The notes beneath the pieces were generated by a model, which saw only the letters and a program-made list of their open reading frames with translations, searched no databases and was not told the origin of the DNA. This document shows positions 1 through 6,730 of a stretch of DNA of 9,124 bases, in pieces. The stretch is from Bacteroidetes bacterium UBA7692 (GTDB taxonomy: Bacteria > Bacteroidota > Bacteroidia > Chitinophagales > LD1), in assembly GCA_002482725.1 (NCBI GenBank), contig DLGO01000134.1, forward strand, positions 1 to 9,124, in the 5' to 3' direction. The position numbers and the translations under genes are program-made. The number at the start of each line of letters is the position of its first letter. The stretch's first letter is position 1.

Positions 1-4
1 AAGT

Positions 5-26
5 AACTGCGCAGATTTGTGCAGTT
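5..26. repeat. Short hairpin with a GATT tetraloop, possible terminator of an upstream gene
   Basis: The arms AACTGCGCA (5-13) and TGTGCAGTT (18-26) pair over 9 bp with one G-U pair around a 4-base loop. The bases that follow (TTCGGTTTC) are T-rich but not a clean T tract. It may end a plus-strand gene lying left of the window, or be part of the end region of the minus-strand gene at 191. No start or recognisable protein is visible in positions 1-190 on either strand. Confidence 0.4.
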
Positions 27-83
27 TCGGTTTCTGGCTTGCCCTTGCAGCCTTAAAAAGAAAATACAGCGCTTGATTTTTTG

Positions 84-109
84 ATACTTTTTGATCAAGC
101 AAAAAGTAT
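84..109. repeat. Perfect 10-bp AT-rich palindrome with 6-base loop
   Basis: ATACTTTTTG (84-93) and CAAAAAGTAT (100-109) are perfect reverse complements around the loop ATCAAG. Imperfect pairing continues outward between the T-run at 77-82 and the A-run near 116-121. It lies downstream of the stop codon of the minus-strand gene ending at 191, so it could act as a terminator or RNA-stabilising hairpin there. Neither strand shows a T tract directly after the stem, which weakens the classical terminator reading. From memory, similar TACTTTTTG/CAAAAAGTA palindromes are scattered between genes in Bacteroidota genomes. That is recollection and was not checked. Confidence 0.55.
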
Positions 110-190
110 GGCAAGAAAAAACTACATTGACCGAACTTTGCGTGTCGAATGCCTTTCAATGTTCTTGAAGCATTTTTCGAAAATCTATGG

Positions 191-1981
191 TTATTTCACC
201 AACATTACCATACCCTTGCGCTCCACAGGCGTACCATCAGATGCAGTAAACCTTATCAGGTAGGCATAGGCGCCTTGGGTCACATCCTTGCCACCTTGTG
301 TGCCATCCCATCCTATAGACGGTGTGTTGCTCTCAAATATCTTGGCACCCCATCTGTTGAATATCAGCATGGAGTAATTCGCAGGGTCGCCAAATATAAT
401 GGTCGGCTTAAAGATGCTGTTTACCCCATAAGGCGCAAACGCATTAGGGATATAGATAATTGGCCTGTGGTCTATGCAAAGCTCATTGGAAAATGAACTA
501 AGGGTTGCAGTATAAGTAGTACCTAATGTAATGGTATAGACAGCCTCTACCCTATAGCAGAACTTACCTTTCTCGTTAAGGTATAGTTGCAGCGAGTCGT
601 TAAAGTCATTGGTCCCTGGTGCGAAGGTACGTATCAACTGGTACCCATTGCCATAATCCCTGTACAGGTTGTAATTCAGTATGGTAATGCTATCCAGCTC
701 AAAATCATTCCACGAAAGTGCCGTCTGGTAATAGTCCGATAGTTCGCCTATCAGGTTGATAGTCCTTACCGGTGTCGACACATACTTTGCACTACAGCTA
801 TCTACTTCCGATACGCGATAGTAAATCGAGTTATTCTGCGGGGCAGAAAAAGAATCAATATAGGTTTGCGATTGATTCAGCGGCGACTCTACCTTATACT
901 GCTTCGCCAGCGTATATACGTTTCCATTGATGCTGTTGTCTACCTGATGGTAAAGCAACTCTGCATTTGGGTCTACCAACCAGGTTACCGTTACTGTATT
1001 ATCAAAGTTCACAGTGGCATTTACTATGTTCAGGTAGGTAGGCTCCTGCACTATCAGAGGCAGCAGGCAGCGGTAGTTAGAGTGCGACCGCACATTTGTA
1101 TCCGCAGCACTTATCGCCAATACCGTTATGCACAGGTTGTCCTGGTCATTAAATCCGGTATAGCTGAAATTCACTGTATTTGAGTCAACAGTCCCCACGG
1201 TTTCATAGGGAGCCGAATTTTTACTTACCAATACACGATATTCAAGTACGCCCTTTGGCCAGTTGATGTACTTCGTCCAGCTCAGGGTTATATTCCTTTC
1301 ACAGGCCGATGTCTTGTATTCAAGGAACATCGTGCGGTGCGCATTATCGTTAAAGGCGCTTATCTTATGGCAGCTATCCTTTGCGGCTACAGTGTACAGT
1401 AGCGACTGTGTAGTCGGGTCGCCTTTAGTATCCAGGTAATTGGTATTCGTGCGGCCTGCTGTTGAATCCAAAGGAATACCCGTAGGGTTGCCGTTGTTAT
1501 TCAGGTAGTAGTACACTATATACTTATCGGTTTGCGGCGATGGGCTTACCTCCCAGTTAAATAGTATCTCGCCATTCGGCTGCACATCCACGCTCACTAT
1601 GCCCGGTACTGCCGGTGGGTTGTTGTCTACCGTATCCGATTGCGCGCTGGTAAGTCCCGGGCAGGTATAGTCGGCCTCCATATAGTAAAACCAAACCTGG
1701 CTTACACCCAATGCGCCTAAATCTGTATAAGACGTTTGAGATTCAGTAGTTACGGTAGCCTTCAGGCTATATGGCCCTCCCTTGGTAGTAGCCCCGTATA
1801 TCTTGTATCCGTTGAACGTGCCACCACATGGGTTGGCATTCAGCTGCACACTCCAGTTGATGGTAATATTTGCACTTACCGCGTCATTCACCACACATTG
1901 TATGTCCGGGGCAGGTATCTGTTGCGCCTGTAAAAAGGCCACCACACAACTAAAAACTAATGCTATTATGTACTTCTTCAT
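191..1981 (-). CDS. Secreted FN3-like multidomain protein with gliding-motility-associated (T9SS type B) C-terminal domain
   Basis: The 596-residue protein starts with a clear signal peptide: MKKY, a hydrophobic core to about residue 17, and likely cleavage after LQA at residue 19. Residues of about 24-505 form roughly five repeating beta-rich units with the spaced Trp and Tyr pattern of fibronectin type III folds (for example LFNWEVSPSPQTDKYIVYY). Several Cys residues may form disulfides. Residues of about 508-596 are the gliding-motility-associated C-terminal domain (CHU_C type), seen in YIPNAFAPYG, LIFNRWGAKIFES, GWDGT and GAYAYLIRF. In Bacteroidota this domain directs export through the type IX secretion system and attachment or release at the cell surface. 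No catalytic domain is visible, so adhesion or a matrix role is only a guess. The ATG start gives a normal signal peptide. No Shine-Dalgarno sequence precedes it. Confidence 0.93.
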   Translation of the reverse strand: MKKYIIALVFSCVVAFLQAQQIPAPDIQCVVNDAVSANITINWSVQLNANPCGGTFNGYKIYGATTKGGPYSLKATVTTESQTSYTDLGALGVSQVWFYYMEADYTCPGLTSAQSDTVDNNPPAVPGIVSVDVQPNGEILFNWEVSPSPQTDKYIVYYYLNNNGNPTGIPLDSTAGRTNTNYLDTKGDPTTQSLLYTVAAKDSCHKISAFNDNAHRTMFLEYKTSACERNITLSWTKYINWPKGVLEYRVLVSKNSAPYETVGTVDSNTVNFSYTGFNDQDNLCITVLAISAADTNVRSHSNYRCLLPLIVQEPTYLNIVNATVNFDNTVTVTWLVDPNAELLYHQVDNSINGNVYTLAKQYKVESPLNQSQTYIDSFSAPQNNSIYYRVSEVDSCSAKYVSTPVRTINLIGELSDYYQTALSWNDFELDSITILNYNLYRDYGNGYQLIRTFAPGTNDFNDSLQLYLNEKGKFCYRVEAVYTITLGTTYTATLSSFSNELCIDHRPIIYIPNAFAPYGVNSIFKPTIIFGDPANYSMLIFNRWGAKIFESNTPSIGWDGTQGGKDVTQGAYAYLIRFTASDGTPVERKGMVMLVK

Positions 1982-2142
1982 CTAAACGGGTTGCAAAATA
2001 ATAGAATACAAATAATAGCGTAGGGTTGCGTCCTTTATTTTAGTAATGTTTGGAAAGATTTATAATGTAAGATTGTCCGATTGGCCAATTCAAGTAGAAC
2101 CAAAGCATCCTTAACACCAAATTATGCACAAACAATGCTTCT

Positions 2143-3324
2143 TTACAACACCCCCTTATTCCCTTTACTCCTCACCTGCCCTTCCAGCCAGGTTTCCAGT
2201 TGCAGGTACTCTACAGGGTTCAGCGCCAAAAATTTAAGGTAGATAGATTTATCCTTTCCCTTCACAAAGTCCTTCAGCATCTGCAGCGGCTTATCGGCAA
2301 CCTCCACCATGCGCTCATGCTCCTCATTGCTTATCAATGTCATACCAGCCTCACCAAACTTTTTATCCGGGTCAAAGGTGAAATTTATAGCATAGAGCTG
2401 CTGCAGCGGTATCTCCGTTTCACTTTTCAGCCGCTCCGTCGATTTTTCATACTCGCTGTACACCAATGCTTTTTTGCTGATGGCTATACTGTAGCTGGTT
2501 GTTGCCTGTTTATACCAGTCCTTTGCTATAAAGCCTATCACCAGGCAAAACACCAGGAATATGAAACCCAGAACTATATACCCAAATGCGCCTAGTTGTC
2601 CTACGCCATGTTCTTTTGACATAAAACCGCCCAGAATACACAAAAACACAGCGCAAAAAGCTGCTAATACCACAAATGTGATAACAGACACATGGTTCTT
2701 CCAGCTAATAGTTACTTTATCAAACTGCTCTTCCTTTTTTACCTTTTCAGTCAGCACCAAAGGAATCTGTTGGGTAGGTTCCTTTTGCAGATCTACCGAC
2801 TCCTTCATAAATGCTACCAGCTTATCCGCCTCTTCCCCGGTATTGAATACCGCCAGGTACCAGCGCCCGCCATCGCGCTTCTTCAGGTATACATGGTAGT
2901 AATAATAAGTGGTGCTTGTACCGCCACGCCCAGTACTACTGCTGCTCGAGCTGCTTTGCTTTTCTATCTCTACATCAAATTTTTCAATATCGTTATAAGC
3001 AATGTAGGCCTTCTGGTCAGAGGATACCGACATGGTAATGGTCACCAAACCAACCTCATGGTCAAAAAGTATCGTTTCCGGTCGGCTGGCTTTAGTCCAG
3101 GCCGGTATGCGCAAACCCAGGATCATAAATCCAAAACCGAATACCGGCACCACTATGCGCATAGCCATCATGGGAAATTCATGACTATCCGAAAAGTAAT
3201 TGACAACAAGCCCCACCAGAAAAAAGAATAACCCTGCCAACGCAAATATGGCAGAAGTGCAGCCTGCACCATCCCTTACCATAAGCAATTGTTTGTTGTC
3301 CGATGATTTTACGGAGTATCCCAT
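2143..3324 (-). CDS. Hypothetical four-helix membrane protein, apparent internal duplication
   Basis: I do not recognise this 393-residue protein as a named family. Four hydrophobic segments occur as two pairs: near residues 24-44 and 54-71, and again near 212-270 (ITFVVLAAFCAVFLCILGGF and IVLGFIFLVFCLVIGFI). Each pair is followed by a soluble beta-rich stretch with a similar motif, IAYNDIEKFDVEIE in the first half and IPLQQLYAINFTF in the second. These recall bacterial PH-like domains that follow two membrane helices. A Ser run and a Tyr run (SSSSSSSTG, TTYYYYH) form a low-complexity loop in the first soluble domain. I chose the ATG at 3324. A TTG six bases upstream (3330) would add two residues. 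It lies 161 bp upstream of the secreted-protein gene on the same strand and is divergent from the arsR-like gene. Function is unknown. Confidence 0.85.
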   Translation of the reverse strand: MGYSVKSSDNKQLLMVRDGAGCTSAIFALAGLFFFLVGLVVNYFSDSHEFPMMAMRIVVPVFGFGFMILGLRIPAWTKASRPETILFDHEVGLVTITMSVSSDQKAYIAYNDIEKFDVEIEKQSSSSSSSTGRGGTSTTYYYYHVYLKKRDGGRWYLAVFNTGEEADKLVAFMKESVDLQKEPTQQIPLVLTEKVKKEEQFDKVTISWKNHVSVITFVVLAAFCAVFLCILGGFMSKEHGVGQLGAFGYIVLGFIFLVFCLVIGFIAKDWYKQATTSYSIAISKKALVYSEYEKSTERLKSETEIPLQQLYAINFTFDPDKKFGEAGMTLISNEEHERMVEVADKPLQMLKDFVKGKDKSIYLKFLALNPVEYLQLETWLEGQVRSKGNKGVL

Positions 3325-3465
3325 ATTCAAATTTGAGTGGTAATATTAAGCTTATATGTTTCAGCAATTGCACCCTTATTATATTAATTCTTACTGCTAC
3401 GGCAGCCCTGTTAACCAATAACAAAAGTTAATCAGTCAAACCAAACACGTCAATCCACCAATAAA

Positions 3466-3473
3466 ATCGATAC
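3466..3473. promoter_or_regulatory. Candidate operator half-site ATCGATAC overlapping the arsR -7 box
   Basis: ATCGATAC overlaps the first three bases of the -7 box. The same ATCGATA core recurs twice, 10 bp apart, in the gap before the downstream reductase gene (3790 and 3800), and I saw it nowhere else in the window by eye. A repressor bound here would block the promoter. Binding by the ArsR-like protein is an inference. Confidence 0.3.
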
Positions 3474-3478
3474 TTTTG
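3471..3478 (+). promoter_or_regulatory. Bacteroidota-type -7 promoter box of the arsR-like gene
   Basis: TACTTTTG matches the Bacteroidota -7 consensus TAnnTTTG at every fixed position. It ends only five bases before the ATG at 3484, so transcription would start at or very near the start codon. No good TTTG at the -33 position was seen. The upstream bases overlap an ATCGATAC element (3466-3473). Confidence 0.55.
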
Positions 3479-3483
3479 CATAC

Positions 3484-3771
3484 ATGAATAAGAAAATGGA
3501 TCTTAAGCAGGTAGAAAAGATATCGAAAGCCCTGGGCGATCCTTATCGTTTAAAGCTGATGGAAACCATCAACAAGCAGCAGGACTGGCTACAATGCAGC
3601 ATTATCATAGAGATGTTCGACCTGTCACAATCCACGGTATCACATCATCTCAAGCAATTGCTGGAGGCAGACCTCCTTATCTCTGAAAAGGATGGGCGCA
3701 ACTGCAAATACAAGGTAAACAAGGAAGTTATCTCCGGCTACAAAAATTTTCTTACCCAATTAGAAGGGTGA
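3484..3771 (+). CDS. ArsR-family winged-helix transcriptional regulator
   Basis: This 95-residue protein has the size and layout of an ArsR/SmtB-like repressor. The N-terminal helix carries the family signature LGDPYRLKLMETI (residues 17-29). The helix-turn-helix covers about residues 36-60, with the recognition helix SQSTVSHHLKQL at 48-59. The wing follows at about 64-79, with KDGRNCKYKV at its core. The usual metal-binding ELCVCDL motif is absent, and the only cysteines are C38 and C74, so sensing of arsenic or another metal by the classic site is unlikely. Such proteins bind DNA as dimers and usually repress their own gene and a neighbour. A reductase gene lies 222 bp downstream in the same direction. 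The ATG at 3484 sits right after a -7 box, which implies a leaderless mRNA. ATG 3496 is an alternative start, four codons in. Confidence 0.9.
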   Translation: MNKKMDLKQVEKISKALGDPYRLKLMETINKQQDWLQCSIIIEMFDLSQSTVSHHLKQLLEADLLISEKDGRNCKYKVNKEVISGYKNFLTQLEG

Positions 3772-3789
3772 TAAAAAATAAGTTAACAA

Positions 3790-3818
3790 ATCGATATTCA
3801 TCGATATATAAATTTATA
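3790..3818. promoter_or_regulatory. Candidate operator cluster: ATCGATAT direct repeat plus 12-bp palindrome
   Basis: ATCGATAT occurs at 3790-3797 and 3800-3807, exactly 10 bp (one helical turn) apart. The perfect palindrome TATAAATTTATA (3807-3818) follows with a one-base overlap. The cluster lies 18 bp after the arsR-like stop codon and about 175 bp before the reductase start. AT-rich palindromes are typical targets of ArsR-like dimers, so this may be where the regulator acts on the reductase promoter. No recognisable -7 box was found in the gap 3772-3993. Confidence 0.35.
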
Positions 3819-3993
3819 CTCACTACTATTGCATCCTCAAACGCGATGTATCTCATAACAGGAAGTTAGAATTAAAAGCCCACCGCAACAAGGTATGAAG
3901 AGTCGACATAATGCCTTCTTTCGGAAAAAATAAATCTAAGTTCTTAAATATATAAATACATCAATTAAAACAAAAACGTAAAAACATTTACAA

Positions 3994-4743
3994 ATGAAAA
4001 AGTTAGAAAACAAAGTAGCCGTTATCACAGGCGGCAATAGCGGAATCGGATTATCAACTGCCATACTGTTTGCCAAACACGGCGCACAGGTGGCAATCAC
4101 CGGCCGCGACAACCTGACCATACAAAGTGCCCTGAAACAAATCGGCAACGATGCCCTGGGCATTGTAAGCGATGTAACTGAAGTAAGCAAAATAGATGCT
4201 GCTTACAAACAGGTGAACGACAAATTCGGCAAGATAGATGTACTCATCATTAATGCGGGTGTATATCTTGGTGCTCCTTTGGCAGACTTTACCGAAGAGC
4301 AGTTTGACCTTACGTCCGATATCAACTTTAAGGGCGTGTTCTTCTCTATCCAGAAAGCCCTCCCTTACCTGAACGATGGCGCATCTATTGTTATCACCTC
4401 TTCTGCAGTAGCAGAGATAGCCATGCCAACAGCAGCAGCCTACTCCGCATCCAAAGCAGCGGTTAACTCCCTTGCCAAAACATTCTCGCTGGAACTTGCT
4501 GACCGCAAAATCCGCGTCAACCTGCTTTCTCCCGGCCCTATAGTAACACTGATATTCAGCAGGAGCGGTGCAACCGAAGAAGAAGTAGCCAATACTCAAA
4601 CTGCCATGGCAGGTTTGACAGTAGTCGGCCGCCTGGGTAATGTGGAAGAGATAGCCGAAGGGTTCCTCTACCTGGCTTCAGACGATTCCCGGTTTATGAT
4701 CGGCTCCGAGCTATTGCTCGATGGTGGCGTTAGGCTTAAATAG
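3994..4743 (+). CDS. Short-chain dehydrogenase/reductase (classical SDR, NAD(P)-dependent)
   Basis: This 249-residue protein is a complete classical SDR, a cytosolic Rossmann-fold oxidoreductase. The nucleotide-binding TGGNSGIG motif is at residues 12-19, NAG at 87-89, the structural Asn at N111, the catalytic Ser at S137, and the YSASK catalytic pair at Y150 and K154. The SPGPI segment and the C-terminal GSELLLDGG are also typical. Arg38 in ITGR, after the second beta strand, points to NADPH over NADH. The substrate cannot be read from the sequence. Most relatives reduce small carbonyl compounds or quinones, or are called 3-oxoacyl-ACP reductase-like. The leader before ATG is A-rich without a Shine-Dalgarno sequence. 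The gene follows an ArsR-like regulator, and regulation by it is plausible given the shared ATCGATA elements. Base composition is normal for the window flanks. Confidence 0.95.
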   Translation: MKKLENKVAVITGGNSGIGLSTAILFAKHGAQVAITGRDNLTIQSALKQIGNDALGIVSDVTEVSKIDAAYKQVNDKFGKIDVLIINAGVYLGAPLADFTEEQFDLTSDINFKGVFFSIQKALPYLNDGASIVITSSAVAEIAMPTAAAYSASKAAVNSLAKTFSLELADRKIRVNLLSPGPIVTLIFSRSGATEEEVANTQTAMAGLTVVGRLGNVEEIAEGFLYLASDDSRFMIGSELLLDGGVRLK

Positions 4744-4769
4744 TCTTTCCTCTATATAAAGTGTCCTTG

Positions 4770-4798
4770 GCGCAGGGGTTCATTTCAAATCCCTGCGC
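4770..4798 (+). terminator. GC-rich hairpin after the SDR gene
   Basis: GCGCAGGG (4770-4777) pairs perfectly with CCCTGCGC (4791-4798). Three more pairs, one of them G-U, extend the stem to 11 bp around a 7-base loop. It lies 27 bp after the SDR stop codon. Only two T residues follow before ATGGG, so termination may be weak, or the hairpin may instead protect the 3' end of the mRNA. Confidence 0.5.
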
Positions 4799-4832
4799 TT
4801 ATGGGCCTAGAAAAAAAATGAATTTCACATCT

Positions 4833-4872
4833 ATGCTCTAACTATTTAAATACAATTAGTTAGAGCATTTTT
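4833..4872 (+). terminator. Perfect 12-bp inverted repeat followed by five T, at the island edge
   Basis: ATGCTCTAACTA (4833-4844) and TAGTTAGAGCAT (4857-4868) are perfect reverse complements around a 12-base AT-rich loop, and T residues run from 4868 to 4872. This fits a rho-independent terminator reading rightward after the SDR gene. It is also the point where the sequence becomes strongly AT-rich, about 90 bp before the nuclease-NTPase gene. A role as leader hairpin or recombination remnant is therefore possible. No second copy was found near 7612-7720. Confidence 0.55.
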
Positions 4873-4960
4873 ACATTAGGTTAATATATTAATTGTATTA
4901 TCGACTCTAAAAATGATTATACTTAAATTTAATTTACAGTAGCATACTATCCTTAAATCA

Positions 4961-6730
4961 ATGAAATCTGAAATAAAAATAATATTAGAATCTGACGCAT
5001 CTAATAAAGCTAAGGGTAGTTGTTTTGAAACTCTAATTAGTAATCTACTTACTATCCAACATTATGATGTAGTGGGAAATATCAATTTTACTGGCATGGA
5101 AATTGATTTAATTGCAAAGCATAAACATACAAATGAACAATTGTATGTAGAATGTAAGGCAAAAGAAAAAGTCACGTCCGACGAAATCAGAAAATTCTGT
5201 TTTAACATTAACCATAAAAAAATAGAGAAGGGTTATTTTTTCAGAACCCAAGAACTTGAAAGCCAAGCCGGGGGGTTACTAATGGAGATAAAAGGAGATG
5301 TAAGATATAGTAAACTAAGTTTTTTTGAAGCCAATCAAATAATTAGAATGTTATCCGATGGGAAAATGATTTTTGACCCTATTGATAGCTTATCGAACTA
5401 TATTATTTCTAAGCGTATCTTAGCCGTAACTTATTTTGGAGATTATTTTGTCTATTTAATAAATGAGCAAAATGCCTTACCAACAAAATACATTTTGTTG
5501 GATGCAAAGGAGCAGGATAAACCTGTTTCTGATGAGCACATTAGTATATTGAAAAGTAGATTAGAAGAAATTACTAATCTCCAGCTAATCCCTAACCATA
5601 GCCATTATAAAAAGAAGGAAAACACCCTAATCGAGGCCGCAATCGAAGCAATATCTGAAGTTCAAGAAAGTGAAAATTGGTATGACTATCTACCTGCATC
5701 TTCGGAAAAACAACACTTTGTTGGACGTGATGATATTAGGACCAAAATCTTAACTTTTTTCAAAGAAATTAGAGAGAATAAAACACCCAAAAGAATTTTC
5801 TATTTAAACGGAAAATCAGGTTGGGGCAAAAGTTCACTTGTCTTAGAACTAAAAGGCAGATGTGGAAACAAGCACTATAAAAATAAATTTTTGGCAATTG
5901 CGATTGACACTCGAAGCGCAATCTCAGATAATTTTGTTGCACTATCATTCAAGAAATTGATGAATGAAGCAATAAAACAAAATTTTATCACCCCTGACAT
6001 CTTTCAAAGTCCAATTTCATTTATATCTAATAATGATTTATTATCTTCTCCAAGCGTAAATAATTTCATAGATACACTAAAAATTCAAGAAAAATTTTTA
6101 GTACTAATATTTGACCAGTTTGAAGATGTTTTTCGAAAAAAAGACTTCTTTAAAACCTTCTACAAATTTCTTACAGATGTTACTGATAAGAAACCTAATT
6201 TAATAATCGGTTTTTCATGGAAATCTGATTTTTTCATTCAAAGTGATGACCCTTCATATCACATTTGGCAGCAAGCAAAGGAGCAAGCGCGAGAGTTTAC
6301 AATAAATGAATTTGGTGAAAAAGAAATTGATGGAATAATTAAACAATTAGAAGGTTCTGTTGGCTCATTAGATAAAGGAATCAAGGAGAGAATCAAAGAA
6401 AGTTCACAAGGATTACCATGGCTAACTAAAAAGTTATGTATCCATATCTTTGATCAAATTGATTCTGGATTAGCTAAAGAAAATTTAATTGAATCTAATT
6501 TAAACATTCTTGATTTATTCCGAAAAGACGAAGAAAAACTATCATCAAATGAACTTAAAGCAATTCAAATTATTGCAAAAAAGGCATACGATGGTTCTTT
6601 TTTCGATGAAACAGGAGTTGGTGATATAATAGAAAGTAATACGATTACAGATTTACTGCATAAACGCCTGATCATAAGGTCTGGAGCCAATTACAATATC
6701 TATTGGATATATACAGGGATTATCTTGTGA
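4961..6730 (+). CDS. Predicted defence protein: PD-(D/E)xK nuclease fused to STAND-like NTPase (N-terminal part of a frameshifted gene)
   Basis: Residues of about 15-120 form an Mrr-like restriction-endonuclease fold: E23 in KGSCFE, D49 in MEID, and E64-x-K66 in YVECKAK give the PD-(D/E)xK active site. Residues of about 245-520 form a P-loop NTPase. It begins with HFVGRDDI, has Walker A GKSGWGKS at 284-291 and a Walker B-like VLIFDQFED with D385 and E388. A sensor-like strand (LIIGFSWKSDF) and the SQGLPWLTKKLC segment common in STAND ATPases follow. Such proteins (Avs-like) sense an invader and switch on the nuclease. This family knowledge makes antiviral defence likely, but it is not shown here. 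The frame ends in IYTGIIL, while the expected continuation WDIYRDYLVTG is in the -1 frame. The gene is much more AT-rich than its flanks, which points to acquisition by transfer. No Shine-Dalgarno sequence or -7 box was found before ATG 4961. Confidence 0.85.
   Translation: MKSEIKIILESDASNKAKGSCFETLISNLLTIQHYDVVGNINFTGMEIDLIAKHKHTNEQLYVECKAKEKVTSDEIRKFCFNINHKKIEKGYFFRTQELESQAGGLLMEIKGDVRYSKLSFFEANQIIRMLSDGKMIFDPIDSLSNYIISKRILAVTYFGDYFVYLINEQNALPTKYILLDAKEQDKPVSDEHISILKSRLEEITNLQLIPNHSHYKKKENTLIEAAIEAISEVQESENWYDYLPASSEKQHFVGRDDIRTKILTFFKEIRENKTPKRIFYLNGKSGWGKSSLVLELKGRCGNKHYKNKFLAIAIDTRSAISDNFVALSFKKLMNEAIKQNFITPDIFQSPISFISNNDLLSSPSVNNFIDTLKIQEKFLVLIFDQFEDVFRKKDFFKTFYKFLTDVTDKKPNLIIGFSWKSDFFIQSDDPSYHIWQQAKEQAREFTINEFGEKEIDGIIKQLEGSVGSLDKGIKERIKESSQGLPWLTKKLCIHIFDQIDSGLAKENLIESNLNILDLFRKDEEKLSSNELKAIQIIAKKAYDGSFFDETGVGDIIESNTITDLLHKRLIIRSGANYNIYWIYTGIIL
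6701..6730 (+). other. Probable frameshift junction between the two halves of the nuclease-NTPase gene
   Basis: The first frame reads NYNIYW and then IYTGIIL-stop. From the G at 6706 the -1 frame reads DIYRDYLVTGNIP. Joined, they give YNIYWDIYRDYLVTG, which looks like the conserved end of a winged-helix segment in STAND-like ATPases. One extra G next to TGG (6704-6706) would restore a single frame. The -1 frame is open only from 6664, so any shift must occur in 6664-6730. No X-XXY-YYZ slippery heptamer is visible there, which favours a one-base deletion or a read error over programmed shifting. Confidence 0.65.

Noticed and set aside
1..76. Short open frames that might be the end of a gene left of the window
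   Set aside because: Frames are open on both strands over this short distance, and none gives a recognisable protein end.
149..496. Open frame of 115 residues on the plus strand
   Set aside because: It lies antisense to the well-supported sorting domain of the secreted protein and has no family resemblance.
866..1183. Open frame of 105 residues on the plus strand
   Set aside because: It is antisense to the FN3-like region and its composition is that of a shadow frame.
1994..2000. TATTTTG on the minus strand before the secreted-protein gene as a -7 box
   Set aside because: The spacer is one base short of TAnnTTTG and no -33 element was found.
2103..2140. AAGCAT and ATGCTT inverted repeat after the membrane-protein gene
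   Set aside because: Six base pairs with a 26-base loop is expected by chance, and no T tract follows on the minus strand.
3327..3336. TCAAATTTGA palindrome containing CAAATTTG, a near match to a -7 box for the membrane-protein gene
   Set aside because: The first base differs from TAnnTTTG, and the box would end three bases before the ATG. This is too weak to call a promoter.
3185..3424. Minus-strand frame of 79 residues reaching into the gap before the arsR-like gene
   Set aside because: It overlaps the start of the membrane protein in another frame, and its sequence resembles no known family.
4054..4599. Minus-strand frame of 181 residues
   Set aside because: It is fully antisense to the SDR gene, whose motifs are all intact. 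The Cys/Tyr-rich translation is typical of a shadow frame.
4881..4892. TTAATATATTAA palindrome before the nuclease-NTPase gene
   Set aside because: Short AT-only palindromes are common in such AT-rich DNA, and nothing else supports an operator.
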